Source: a virus
DNA length: 62,449 nt
Strand: one strand, 5' to 3'
IMG/VR virus record: IMGVR_UViG_3300030107_001678
Location: 1-62,449 of that record
Part shown: one piece after another, positions 16,197 through 23,897 of the stretch
Layout of the letters: every line of letters begins with the position of its first letter
How positions within the stretch are numbered: the first letter of the stretch is position 1
The notes under the pieces: generated by a model
The model's input: the letters and a program-made list of their open reading frames with translations, nothing else
Told to the model about the DNA's origin: nothing
The model's database searches: none
Made by a program: the position numbers and the translations under genes

Positions 16197-17119
16197 TATA
16201 TAAACCTCGCTTCTCTCTTATATGGATCACGCATGATCATACCCCCTTTATATTTTTCGTGTAGATATTTTAACATATCACTTCCACCTTTAGTATCTAA
16301 AAACATTCCTATATTTGTATTACCTGCTTCTCTAATTGTAAAACCATCATATCCATGTCTTTTTAATATAGGATGTAAATCTTCATTTTCTACATAACTT
16401 CCTGATCCTTTACCAAACCATTTATTTTTTCTAAAAGATTCTATAAATTGTTTTGGATTTAATTGATCTACAGCATCATCAACATTATAAGAATTAAATA
16501 ATCTATTTGATCTCATTAACCATTCTTTAAAATTATTATCTTTCATAAGTTCATTAAATTGTTTATCATTTGTAGGATCAAATATCTTAGCATTCTCTTT
16601 AATTCGTAATGGATATACTCGTGAACCTTGGTCTTTTCCTTCCATTAGTGTATGTCGTGTTACATGAAAATTTGCTTCTTCAGGATTTCTTGTTACAAAT
16701 AAAACATTATCTGGAGTTTTAAATATATCTTCATCATATTTTTTAGCTGTGCCATGATATACTTTTAATTCTTTTCCTTGAGGAATAGTTGGATAGTCAT
16801 CTGTATCTAAATCTCTTAATAAGTCTTTTTCTTTTTTAGGAATAACACGATTTATAAGATTACTTGTTCCTTGTTTTATATACTTAGATCCTGGAACCCA
16901 TATACCTAATAAACCTGTTAATGCTTGTGGTATACCCCATAAGTTTCCTTGCATAGTTTGTTGTACACCTTGTTGATATTCTTTTATATCATGGGCTGGA
17001 GATATAATATCTGCTGCTAATAATCCCATGTTCTGTAAATCTTCACGAGTTATAGGTTTTGTAGGTACTACTTCATTTGGACCTATACCATACTTTAAAG
17101 AACGTAATCCATTAGCCAT
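16196..17119 (-). CDS. ADP-ribosyltransferase-like protein with shared terminal tags
   Basis: 307 residues. Residues about 118-275 look like an ADP-ribosyltransferase fold of the type found in phage polyvalent proteins: KVYHGTAKKYDEDIF (conserved H122 after the first strand), VLFVTRNPEEANFHV, VYPLRIKENAKIFD, then GYDGFTIREAGNTNIGMF. Such enzymes move ADP-ribose from NAD+ to host targets; T4 Alt is packaged in the head and injected. The first 40 residues (MANGLRSLKYGIG, LQNMGLLAADI) match the start of the next upstream gene, and the end (YKGGMIMRDPYKREARFI) matches the ends of both upstream genes. It lies beside the portal, so packaging as cargo is plausible. The catalytic triad cannot be assigned with certainty by eye. 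Confidence 0.6.
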   Translation of the reverse strand: MANGLRSLKYGIGPNEVVPTKPITREDLQNMGLLAADIISPAHDIKEYQQGVQQTMQGNLWGIPQALTGLLGIWVPGSKYIKQGTSNLINRVIPKKEKDLLRDLDTDDYPTIPQGKELKVYHGTAKKYDEDIFKTPDNVLFVTRNPEEANFHVTRHTLMEGKDQGSRVYPLRIKENAKIFDPTNDKQFNELMKDNNFKEWLMRSNRLFNSYNVDDAVDQLNPKQFIESFRKNKWFGKGSGSYVENEDLHPILKRHGYDGFTIREAGNTNIGMFLDTKGGSDMLKYLHEKYKGGMIMRDPYKREARFI

Positions 17120-17979
17120 TATATAGCCCTTTGTGCGTTATAATTTTTATTAGGATCTCTCATTACTCTACCACCTATAGCTTTATCTATATTAATATCT
17201 GGATTAGGTATAAAACCTTTTTTAGAATAACTTCCTTTATCTTTAGGAAACATTTTAGCTTCATCTGTTAATCCTAATTTTCTCCAAAAATTAATAGCAT
17301 TTTTTTGTATATCTGTAATTTCTAATCCTTTTGGATTTTCTGATAAATAAGATAATGCTTTTACAATTTTTTTTCCTAAACCTGATTTTCTTGCTTCAGG
17401 AACTATTTCAATATTTACTAAACCTTTAATCGTATCTTCTTTTCCTTGTATTAAAGATACAGTACCTACTGGTTTTTCTTTATTTGGTAAAAAAATATTA
17501 TATTTATGTCTTGCATCTATTGCTTTTATACCACCAGCTCTATCAACACCCATATCTATTAAAGCAAATGCATTATCTCGATCATATATATTTTTTTGAT
17601 CAAGTCCATAAAAATGCTCTTTATTTATTATAGGTTTCTTAGTAACTGCTTTAGCAGCTAACTTAGCTAATTGACTTGCACCTATTACTGCTGCTCCTAG
17701 AGGTGCACCAGCTCCTGTACCCATCATTATAGCACCTGTACCTGTACCAATATCTCCTGCAGTACTAATACCTTTTAATAATGCATCCATGTATCTTTTA
17801 TTTATTAGATCCTGATAGATAGTAGGTTCTATACTTGATAGTCCAGTTTCTCTTGCTATATCAGAACCTGGAAGCATTTGTGCTGAAAGTAATCCTATGT
17901 TCTTCAAATCCTGTTCTGTAAGATTTGAAGTTGTTTGATCACCTATACCATATTTAAGTGAACGTAAACCATCAGCCAT
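17119..17979 (-). CDS. GNAT acetyltransferase-like protein with shared terminal tags
   Basis: 286 residues. The N-terminus (MADGLRSLKYGIG, LKNIGLLSAQM) repeats that of the ART-like neighbour. Residues 65-110 are Gly/Ala-rich and weakly hydrophobic (GTGAGAPLGAAVIGASQLAK). About 120-240 is GNAT-like: KPVGTVSLIQG, then NIEIVPEARKSGLGKKIVKA, holding the R-x-x-G-x-G acetyl-CoA signature, and ITDIQKNAINFWRKLGL, as in GNAT motif B. The C-terminus (AIGGRVMRDPNKNYNAQRAI) is the tag shared with both flanking genes. GNATs acetylate proteins or small molecules; the target is unknown. Stop and start overlap as TAATG with the next gene, so the cassette is co-translated. Confidence 0.65.
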   Translation of the reverse strand: MADGLRSLKYGIGDQTTSNLTEQDLKNIGLLSAQMLPGSDIARETGLSSIEPTIYQDLINKRYMDALLKGISTAGDIGTGTGAIMMGTGAGAPLGAAVIGASQLAKLAAKAVTKKPIINKEHFYGLDQKNIYDRDNAFALIDMGVDRAGGIKAIDARHKYNIFLPNKEKPVGTVSLIQGKEDTIKGLVNIEIVPEARKSGLGKKIVKALSYLSENPKGLEITDIQKNAINFWRKLGLTDEAKMFPKDKGSYSKKGFIPNPDINIDKAIGGRVMRDPNKNYNAQRAI

Positions 17980-19607
17980 TATATAAACCTTTGTGTATTA
18001 TAACTTTTATAAGGATCTTGTGAAACTCTTCCTTTTATTTCTCTACGTACACCATATCCTCTTGGAGAAGTTTCTAAAGGTAGTTCTGCATCTCCAACTT
18101 CTTTTGTATAGAATGCTGCACCTAAAGGACTATACTTTAATCTTTTTCCTATTCCTAGTAAATCTTGTCCTAAATTTCTTATAGGTTTTTCTTTAGCTTT
18201 AGGTTTTACTTCTTTAACTTCTTTAGCTTTTTCAGCTCTTACTTTATCTGATTCTATTGAAGTACTAGAAGATTTAACAGTTTTAAATTGTTTTAAAACA
18301 TCTGCCATTTTTTTTGTAAAACTACCAGGTTTTCCTTCTCTAGTAATAAATTTATCTTTTACATAATCTTTAGCAATATCTTTTCCTGCACTTAATATTT
18401 CTTCTTTAACAGTATTTAAAATATCTTTACTATATATAGGTTCTATTTCTTTTTGACCATAACTATCACTATAAGTACCAGATAATCCTCTGTCAAATAC
18501 TGTATATGTATTACTTTCTAAAAGAGATTTAATTCTATTTTTTTCATTTGTTATATATTGTTCAGCTCCTAGTTCTGCTAGGTCTTCTTTCATTTTTGCA
18601 GAAAGATTAGGATCTCGTATTGATTGTGTTATAGCACCATGTGAACCATCTATAGAGCTATAATTATATTTTTGCCTAGATTGAATAAAAGTATCATTTA
18701 ATATAGCTTGTTTTACTCTTTCTTTTTCTTCAATAGAATTTATAATATTATATTCATTTTCTAAATCTTCAAATTTTTTTATATTTTCAAATGCATCATC
18801 TATTAAATATTCTTCTCTTGCATTATTTAAAACTGTATCATCTGATTCGTAATCAGGATCTTCAGATAATTGTCCATATCCAAAAGATACATCATCTATA
18901 AAATCATACTCTTCATTCTTTACTTGTTGTATAGCAAAATTAAAAGGAAGTTTTTTATTACTTGCTATAGTTCTTATTTCATTTTGTTCATTATCTAATT
19001 TTAATAATTCTAATATAGCTTTTTTTTGTGCCTTATTTTCATTATTATTTAAAATATCTAATTTTATTTCTAAACGCCTAGTTATATCATCTAATTGTTG
19101 TTTAAGTATATCTTTTTTAATAACTAGATCTCCACCAGGTGTAAGAAAATTAGTTATTTCGTTACCTTGTTTATCTACTCTATATGTATAACTTATAGGA
19201 ATTTTACTTGGATCTGTTATTTTTGAATATTCTGTAAGTCTATTTTTATGTTCTGCTAATTTTTTTATATCTTCATACAGATTTTCAACAGTACCTTGAT
19301 ATGTATTTTCTGTAAGACCACCAATTTCAAATTTTTTTTCTCTAGATAAGTTGTCTAATACCTTATTTTTTAAAGATTCTATTTTATAATATCGTTTTAT
19401 TAATTCTTTTGTTATAGGAATTTTTTTAAGTATTGAACTACCTTTTGAAATATTTCCTACAGCAGATAGACCACTATCTAATAAAGGTCCTGTAGCTATT
19501 TCTGTTGCTATACCTGTTAAACCTTTTCCAAAATCTCTACGAGATAAATCTGTACCAATACCTTTAGTTATTAAAGCAGGTAAACCTTTTTTATCGTCTG
19601 AAGGCAT
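17979..19607 (-). CDS. Coiled-coil protein with shared C-terminal tag
   Basis: 542 residues from the ATG at 19607, chosen because GAAGGAG lies eight bases upstream; an in-frame start at 19634 has none. The first 40 residues (LITKGIGTDLSRRDFGKGL) are followed by a long highly charged Lys/Glu/Asn-rich helical body (ILKQQLDDITRRLEIKLDIL, EYNIINSIEEKERVKQAIL). The C-terminus IKGRVSQDPYKSYNTQRFI carries the same tag as the GNAT and ART-like genes. The rest has no recognisable catalytic domain. Position between terminase and portal and the shared tag suggest a virion cargo or internal protein (inference). Confidence 0.65.
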   Translation of the reverse strand: MPSDDKKGLPALITKGIGTDLSRRDFGKGLTGIATEIATGPLLDSGLSAVGNISKGSSILKKIPITKELIKRYYKIESLKNKVLDNLSREKKFEIGGLTENTYQGTVENLYEDIKKLAEHKNRLTEYSKITDPSKIPISYTYRVDKQGNEITNFLTPGGDLVIKKDILKQQLDDITRRLEIKLDILNNNENKAQKKAILELLKLDNEQNEIRTIASNKKLPFNFAIQQVKNEEYDFIDDVSFGYGQLSEDPDYESDDTVLNNAREEYLIDDAFENIKKFEDLENEYNIINSIEEKERVKQAILNDTFIQSRQKYNYSSIDGSHGAITQSIRDPNLSAKMKEDLAELGAEQYITNEKNRIKSLLESNTYTVFDRGLSGTYSDSYGQKEIEPIYSKDILNTVKEEILSAGKDIAKDYVKDKFITREGKPGSFTKKMADVLKQFKTVKSSSTSIESDKVRAEKAKEVKEVKPKAKEKPIRNLGQDLLGIGKRLKYSPLGAAFYTKEVGDAELPLETSPRGYGVRREIKGRVSQDPYKSYNTQRFI

Positions 19608-19662
19608 ATAATACTCCTTCAAACAATATAGCAAATACTATAATTGACATAAAAAATAACAT
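19591..19662 (-). CDS. 23-residue single-helix membrane peptide
   Basis: ATG at 19662, TAA at 19591-19593, with AGGGGAAA just upstream. The peptide begins MLFFMSIIVFAILFEGVLY and ends AFRR: one membrane helix with a basic end. It lies between the terminase stop and the tagged cassette and overlaps the next start. Short and hydrophobic ORFs arise easily in AT-rich DNA, so confidence is modest. Confidence 0.4.
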   Translation of the reverse strand: MLFFMSIIVFAILFEGVLYAFRR

Positions 19663-19693
19663 GAATTTCCCCTATATACTATCTATTATACCA

Positions 19694-21235
19694 CTAAGTT
19701 CTCCAGTATGCAACCTTTTTCTTTCTAGGTTCATCTTCCCACTCAGGATCTTCAGGATGCGACAAGTGCCACGACTCTTTCATATAATGTATTGCCATAG
19801 TCATAGCATCAACTTGGTCATCATGTGCAGCATTAGGAAACCTTAACATTTCTTCTAATAAGTCTTCTGACCATTTTTTATTTTGTGGTATCCATACACG
19901 ACCTGATTCCATCATAGGAGATGCTGCATATACTCTGGATACCTTATCTTTATCTGGTAAATATTCTAATACAGGCACACCAGATCTACGCATATCTTGT
20001 ATTAATGATTGTCCTGATGCTTTCTTTTCTATCATACAAACATCAGGTTTATGCTCATGGTATAATAATTGAGCCATACGTCTTAATTCTGGATATTCAA
20101 ATCTTCCTTTTATATTTCCTAATAAAATTAAATTTGATTGATACGATTCATATCCTTCTTCATCCTGATCATACATGGAGAATATACCCCATGTCTGAAT
20201 AACACTATAATCTGCTGTAGTTTTTGTAGAGAATGCTGTATCATATGTTTGTATTATAAAATCACATGTAGGTGGTTCTGCATATTCCCACCAACGTATC
20301 CATTTCTTTTTTATTAATCCCCCTTCATCTGGTGTGGGATCTTGCATATACAAAGCATTCCAGTATCGTGCACCATTTGACGCTTTAATTTCTGATTCAT
20401 CTACTTTTAATATGTTATCTGGCTTCCATTCAGGAAAATAACTAGAACCTACAGGTAAATCTAATAATTCTGATGCTTCTTCATCAAGCCATGCTGGAAT
20501 ACGTACAACATCCCAAGGAGTTACAGCATAATCTCCTACATTTTCTTGTTGTTTTAATAACCATCCACAGAGATCATCATAATGATACCTTGTATTAATA
20601 ATTAATATGGAACCATTAGGCATAATACGTGTTCTTAGTCCTGCTGGATACCATTCCTTAACGTATCTTCTACCTGCTTCAGAGTATGAGTCTTCTTCTG
20701 ACATGACATCATCAAGGATCGCAATGTGTGCACCTCTTCCTGCAATCTGGGATCGTACTCCTGCAGCATAGTAGGTTCCTCCAATATTTGTTTTCCATTT
20801 TCCTGCTGCTCGTACATCTGTACGTAAGGACACTCCTTTGAAAATATCCTGAAATGTTTCTTCATTAACAATATCTCTGACAGAACGACCAAAATCGCTT
20901 GATAACTGGTCACTATGGGAAACAGTAAGTATTTCATGTTCTGGATTCCTTCCAATATACCATGCAGGAAACAATTTAGAACAGATAACAGACTTAGAAG
21001 ACCTGGGTGGTAGAAAAACCATAAGTCTTTTTATCTCTCCAGCTTCTAATTGTCTTAGTTTTTCACTAATAACCTCTATATGTCTACCCATTTTCCAATC
21101 AGAAACAAGTTTTGGAGCCATTTGGCGAACAAATGTCAAGAAATCTACCTTAGATTCCTGTTGAACTTTTGTACTTAATAGATTATTAAGAGTTAAAAGA
21201 GGTGATATGTCTATAGAGTTCTCTATAGTTTCCAA
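19694..21235 (-). CDS. terL: Terminase large subunit
   Basis: 513 residues, the packaging motor. The ATPase part has an unusual Walker A (LPPRSSKSVICSKLFP, about 75-90), as in many phage terminases, an adenine-binding FGRSVRDIVNEE and a Walker B (HIAILDDVMSEED). The C-terminal RNase H-like nuclease shows the three acidic positions: QTYDTAFSTKTTADYSV, DVCMIEKKASGQ and AAHDDQVDAMTMAIH. It starts with TTG (21233-21235) behind AAGGA; no ATG is available nearby. It heads the minus arm behind the promoter at 21350-21378. The small subunit is not adjacent but at 43502-43918 on the other strand. Confidence 0.93.
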   Translation of the reverse strand: METIENSIDISPLLTLNNLLSTKVQQESKVDFLTFVRQMAPKLVSDWKMGRHIEVISEKLRQLEAGEIKRLMVFLPPRSSKSVICSKLFPAWYIGRNPEHEILTVSHSDQLSSDFGRSVRDIVNEETFQDIFKGVSLRTDVRAAGKWKTNIGGTYYAAGVRSQIAGRGAHIAILDDVMSEEDSYSEAGRRYVKEWYPAGLRTRIMPNGSILIINTRYHYDDLCGWLLKQQENVGDYAVTPWDVVRIPAWLDEEASELLDLPVGSSYFPEWKPDNILKVDESEIKASNGARYWNALYMQDPTPDEGGLIKKKWIRWWEYAEPPTCDFIIQTYDTAFSTKTTADYSVIQTWGIFSMYDQDEEGYESYQSNLILLGNIKGRFEYPELRRMAQLLYHEHKPDVCMIEKKASGQSLIQDMRRSGVPVLEYLPDKDKVSRVYAASPMMESGRVWIPQNKKWSEDLLEEMLRFPNAAHDDQVDAMTMAIHYMKESWHLSHPEDPEWEDEPRKKKVAYWRT

Positions 21236-21349
21236 TATTATAATCCTTGTTGTATATTATTATATATTTAATAAGAAAAAAACAAAAAACAAAATGAAAA
21301 ACAAAATATAATATACTTGTGGTTTTTAAATCTTTATATATTATATATA

Positions 21350-21378
21350 ATTATACACTACTCCCCACTTAAAGTCAA
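21350..21378 (-). promoter_or_regulatory. Sigma-70 promoter for the terminase arm
   Basis: Minus strand: TTGACT (21373-21378), a 17-base spacer and TATAAT (21350-21355), about 115 bases upstream of the terminase start. The spacer contains the only GC-rich run nearby (GTGGGGAG). Confidence 0.7.
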
Positions 21379-21495
21379 GTCTTTTTTTTATTTTTAGTTA
21401 TTAACCCTAGTTTTTAGGTAAATATGTGGGGGTATCATATATATATAATACACACGTGCGAATTTTTTGGGGTGGGGTGGTGCAATTCCTTTTAT

Positions 21496-21514
21496 AATAA
21501 TGCGAATCATTCTC
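21496..21514. promoter_or_regulatory. Fur-box-like sequence
   Basis: Read on the minus strand the 19-mer is GAGAATGATTCGCATTATT, matching the classic 19-base Fur box at 14 positions by my count. It lies about 120 bases upstream of the terminase-arm promoter. Background AT-richness raises the chance of a random match. Confidence 0.3.
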
Positions 21515-21886
21515 AATAGATACCTTATTAAAAAGAATCTTTTAAAATTTACTATAATATAGGTAAATCTTTTATAATTTGTTTATTACTCTATAAATTA
21601 TAATCGTAAACAAGTGTATTATGCCTATATATCTCTTAAAAACCTTATAAAACAAGGTATTTGCTACAATCTAATAATAATTATTAGTTATTATTATTAA
21701 TACTATTGATTATTATTAATAGTTATTATGATTATTCAATATAGTGTTTAATAGCATTTTAAGCGTTGCTAATAGCGTTTAGTAATTTAATGTATATTAG
21801 TACATTAAACTAGTTTATGTTAATTGTGGGTTATTATAGAGCTATTTAAAGGTATTTTAATATCTATATCTTTATAATATAGGTAT

Positions 21887-21924
21887 AAAAAAAGAACTAC
21901 TAAAATTAATTAATAGTTCTTTTT
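21887..21924 (-). terminator. Rho-independent-type terminator after the 66-residue gene
   Basis: Inverted repeat AAAAAGAACTA / TAGTTCTTTTT with a loop of about 14 bases. On the minus strand it is followed by a T run, just past the stop at 21947. The stem is AT-rich and so weak, but it is correctly placed. Confidence 0.55.
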
Positions 21925-21946
21925 ATTTAGGGATGTTTTATTTTAA

Positions 21947-22147
21947 TTATCTATTTAATAAATAACTATGTAATTCACTTAAATTGATTTGATTAAATGG
22001 AATATTAAATTTCCTAGAGATTTCATTCATTAAAGTGATAGAATGAAAACCATTTTTAATATACTTCTCATTATTAGGAAAATGAGAACCAGTTTTAAAA
22101 GATTGATTTATATAACTATCTATATATTTTTTAATTTCATTATTCAT
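21947..22147 (-). CDS. Small protein of unknown function
   Basis: 66 residues, polar with several aromatic positions (IKKYIDSYINQSFKTGSHF, LMNEISRKFNIPFNQINLSE). AAAGGA stands about 11 bases before the ATG. It ends 20 bases before the terminator at 21887-21924 and is last in the short minus-strand string that starts at the Gp88-like gene. Function unknown; probably early. Confidence 0.6.
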   Translation of the reverse strand: MNNEIKKYIDSYINQSFKTGSHFPNNEKYIKNGFHSITLMNEISRKFNIPFNQINLSELHSYLLNR

Positions 22148-22167
22148 TATTTTTTTATTCCTTTATT

Positions 22168-22446
22168 TTAATTTTCATAAGCCATTAAAGTTCCTGCATC
22201 GTGTGGCTCACCATACCATCCTGCATTAGTAAGTATTTTTTCTAATTTAGGGTGAATGTCATAGCCAAACTCTTCATAATAATCAAATATGCGTAAATCG
22301 TCAGAGGCATAATCCTCACTACCTTTAAACCATATGCCTACTACTTCAGTATCATCATAAAATTCACTTGCTTTTATTGGTTTAGCTTCAGGCATTAGTT
22401 TATTAATCCTTTTTATTAAAGCATTTTCAGTTAATTTTTTGTTCAT
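22168..22446 (-). CDS. Small acidic protein of unknown function
   Basis: 92 residues, acidic and aromatic (VVGIWFKGSEDYASDDLRIF, DYYEEFGYDIHPKLEKILT, GWYGEPHDAGTLMAYEN). A good AAAGGA ribosome site and its own promoter (22488-22517) precede it. Small acidic early phage proteins often bind and inhibit host proteins; that is only a general possibility here. Confidence 0.65.
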   Translation of the reverse strand: MNKKLTENALIKRINKLMPEAKPIKASEFYDDTEVVGIWFKGSEDYASDDLRIFDYYEEFGYDIHPKLEKILTNAGWYGEPHDAGTLMAYEN

Positions 22447-22487
22447 GTTTTGTTTCCTTTATACTGTTTATTATTAATATTAATTAT

Positions 22488-22517
22488 GTTATAGCATTTT
22501 AAAAAATATTAATGCAA
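22488..22517 (-). promoter_or_regulatory. Sigma-70-like promoter
   Basis: Minus strand TTGCAT (22512-22517), spacer of 18, TATAAC (22488-22493), 42 bases upstream of the start at 22446. Confidence 0.55.
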
Positions 22518-22523
22518 GTTATT

Positions 22524-23174
22524 TTATATATTTTTATCCAATCTACCATTTATTTTAACAGCTTCCACAATCGTATTTATATTATTAAACTCATAACATT
22601 TAAAACAATCCTTGCATTTTTGCCCAGTACAATTCTGCTTATTTATGAATTTATCATGTGATACATTATTAAAAGTTTTATTGAAATACTTAGGAATATT
22701 ATTTTTATCTATAATATTATTTATTTTTGGATTGCTATAAACTAATATTAAATTAGATGGTTTTTTATTATTATCAAAATACTTTTTAATTATATCTTTT
22801 CTTTTTGACCATAAAGCAAAATTTGTTCTTTTATATTTATTACAAATTAATACGATATTATGTAAATGCATTTCATTAATTAATTCACCATGTGCATTAA
22901 TTCTTATATATAATTCATTAATAAAGGGAATTTGATTGTTTTTTAATTCTTTTTTACTTAATAAATCAGAATTACGTTGCAAACAATTTTGCATATTTTT
23001 TCTATATGTATTTAACATACTATGGGAATAACAAAACTTACAAATTATATTATCAGATTTTGTTTTATTCATTTTTAAACAAAAATTATTTGTTACTGTA
23101 TTAGTAGAAATTGCTTTTAAACTTTCAAGCTTTCCAGTCATTTTTGAAATATGTATTAAATCGTTTTTATTCAT
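22524..23174 (-). CDS. Gp88-like cysteine-rich protein
   Basis: 216 residues. It resembles the phage Gp88 family, named from mycobacteriophages. The N-terminus has KMTGKLESLKAISTNTVTN and FCLKMNKTKSDNIICKFCYS; a middle block has INAHGELINEMHLHNIVLIC; then FALWSKRKDIIKKYF, LILVYSNPKIN and a C-terminal cysteine cluster NCTGQKCKDCFKCYE. The cysteines in two separated groups could hold zinc or an iron-sulfur cluster. The family's reaction is not known to me. It is first in a minus-strand string behind the promoter at 23210-23237, next to the palindrome array, so it is probably an early gene. Confidence 0.65.
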   Translation of the reverse strand: MNKNDLIHISKMTGKLESLKAISTNTVTNNFCLKMNKTKSDNIICKFCYSHSMLNTYRKNMQNCLQRNSDLLSKKELKNNQIPFINELYIRINAHGELINEMHLHNIVLICNKYKRTNFALWSKRKDIIKKYFDNNKKPSNLILVYSNPKINNIIDKNNIPKYFNKTFNNVSHDKFINKQNCTGQKCKDCFKCYEFNNINTIVEAVKINGRLDKNI

Positions 23175-23209
23175 TTTTTAAAACCTCTATAAAATTAAAC
23201 ATACTATTT

Positions 23210-23237
23210 AATATAATTATAAAATTTTAATTGTCAA
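23210..23237 (-). promoter_or_regulatory. Sigma-70 promoter for the Gp88-like string
   Basis: Minus strand TTGACA (23232-23237), spacer of 16, TATATT (23210-23215). The first palindromic repeat (23248-23264) begins 11 bases upstream of the -35 box, which suggests direct regulation. Confidence 0.6.
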
Positions 23238-23239
23238 TT

Positions 23240-23431
23240 GTTATAAATGCATAGCTGTTATGCAATAATTAGTTATGTTATAAATGCATAGCTGTTATGC
23301 AATAATTAGATATGTCTTTTATGCATAACTAAGTATGTAATAATTAGTTATGTTATAAATGCATAACTAGCTATGCACATGACTAGCTATGCAAAAATAT
23401 ACTAGCTAATAAACATATAACTAGCTATGCA
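23240..23431. repeat. Array of palindromic repeats between divergent arms
   Basis: Copies of a dyad with half-sites TGCATA...TATGCA: 23248-23264 and 23285-23301 (both TGCATAGCTGTTATGCA), 23322-23338 (degenerate), 23360-23377 (TGCATAACTAGCTATGCA), and half-matching CTAGCTATGCA at 23381-23393 and 23417-23431. The first two lie in exact direct repeats of 33 bases at 37-base spacing (23240, 23277). A 37-base period is not a whole number of helical turns. No CRISPR-like spacers are present. Likely operator sites for a dimeric regulator, or origin iterons. Confidence 0.75.
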
Positions 23432-23554
23432 AAAAATGCATATCTATTTTACAGGCGTTTTTAAGCTCGTCAGTAAACGATAGCACCTTTAAGCTACGAT
23501 AGTATACAAGCAAGACGTTATCAAAATATAAGTTTTTCCTATAACAAGTATAAG

Positions 23555-23582
23555 TTGAAATTATATTTAATTGTGTTATGGT
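23555..23582 (+). promoter_or_regulatory. Possible rightward promoter
   Basis: TTGAAA (23555-23560), spacer of 16, TATGGT (23577-23582), 33 bases before the start at 23616. It is weaker than the other promoters listed but is the best candidate for the first plus-strand gene. Confidence 0.4.
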
Positions 23583-23615
23583 AAATTATGTTTAACAAAA
23601 ACGAGGATAACGAAA

Positions 23616-23891
23616 ATGAATAAATATCAAACAATAACACGACACTTAGTGTCAGATAATACAGAAGCTTTTAATAAAAATTTATATAAATTACCATTCT
23701 TTAATATATACTTTTTAAAAGCAATTAAAACTGAAAATAATTTAAAATTTACTTTACCTAATACTAATAATTATGTAAGTAAAAATTATGGTTTTAAACA
23801 AATTGTTGACATTCCAAAAACTCTATGGAAAAAATTAGAGAAAAATAATAAAAGATATGTTAATGATAATTCAAGAATAGAGAAAGTATAA
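23616..23891 (+). CDS. Small basic early protein
   Basis: 91 residues from the ATG at 23616 (GAGGATAACGAAA upstream); an earlier in-frame start at 23571 lacks a ribosome site. Asn/Lys-rich (NKYQTITRHLVSDNTEAF, IPKTLWKKLEKNNKRY). No known domain. It is the first gene of the plus arm beside the palindrome array, a typical place for a regulator or host-takeover protein, but no helix-turn-helix is obvious. Confidence 0.6.
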   Translation: MNKYQTITRHLVSDNTEAFNKNLYKLPFFNIYFLKAIKTENNLKFTLPNTNNYVSKNYGFKQIVDIPKTLWKKLEKNNKRYVNDNSRIEKV

Positions 23892-23897
23892 TAATAG

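Larger units (their letters stand above)
21236..21946. other. AT-rich non-coding control region
   Basis: About 700 bases with no credible gene. Contents: a minus-strand promoter for the terminase arm (21350-21378); a G-rich patch GGGGTGGGGTGG near 21470; a Fur-box-like site (21496-21514); a perfect palindrome CTAATAATAATTATTAG (21671-21687) followed by many TATTATTAA-type repeats to about 21735; a hairpin TTTAATGTA/TACATTAAA (21786-21809); and a terminator (21887-21924). Such AT-rich repeat DNA between divergently oriented modules is a candidate replication origin or packaging site (inference). Confidence 0.6.

Noticed and set aside
20635-20955. Minus-strand ORF of 106 codons inside terL
   Set aside because: It is another frame of the terminase ATPase region; terL motifs are intact there.
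23441-23530. tRNA-like or structured RNA in the less AT-rich stretch before the first plus-strand gene
   Set aside because: No cloverleaf or anticodon arm could be drawn; nothing else is recognisable.
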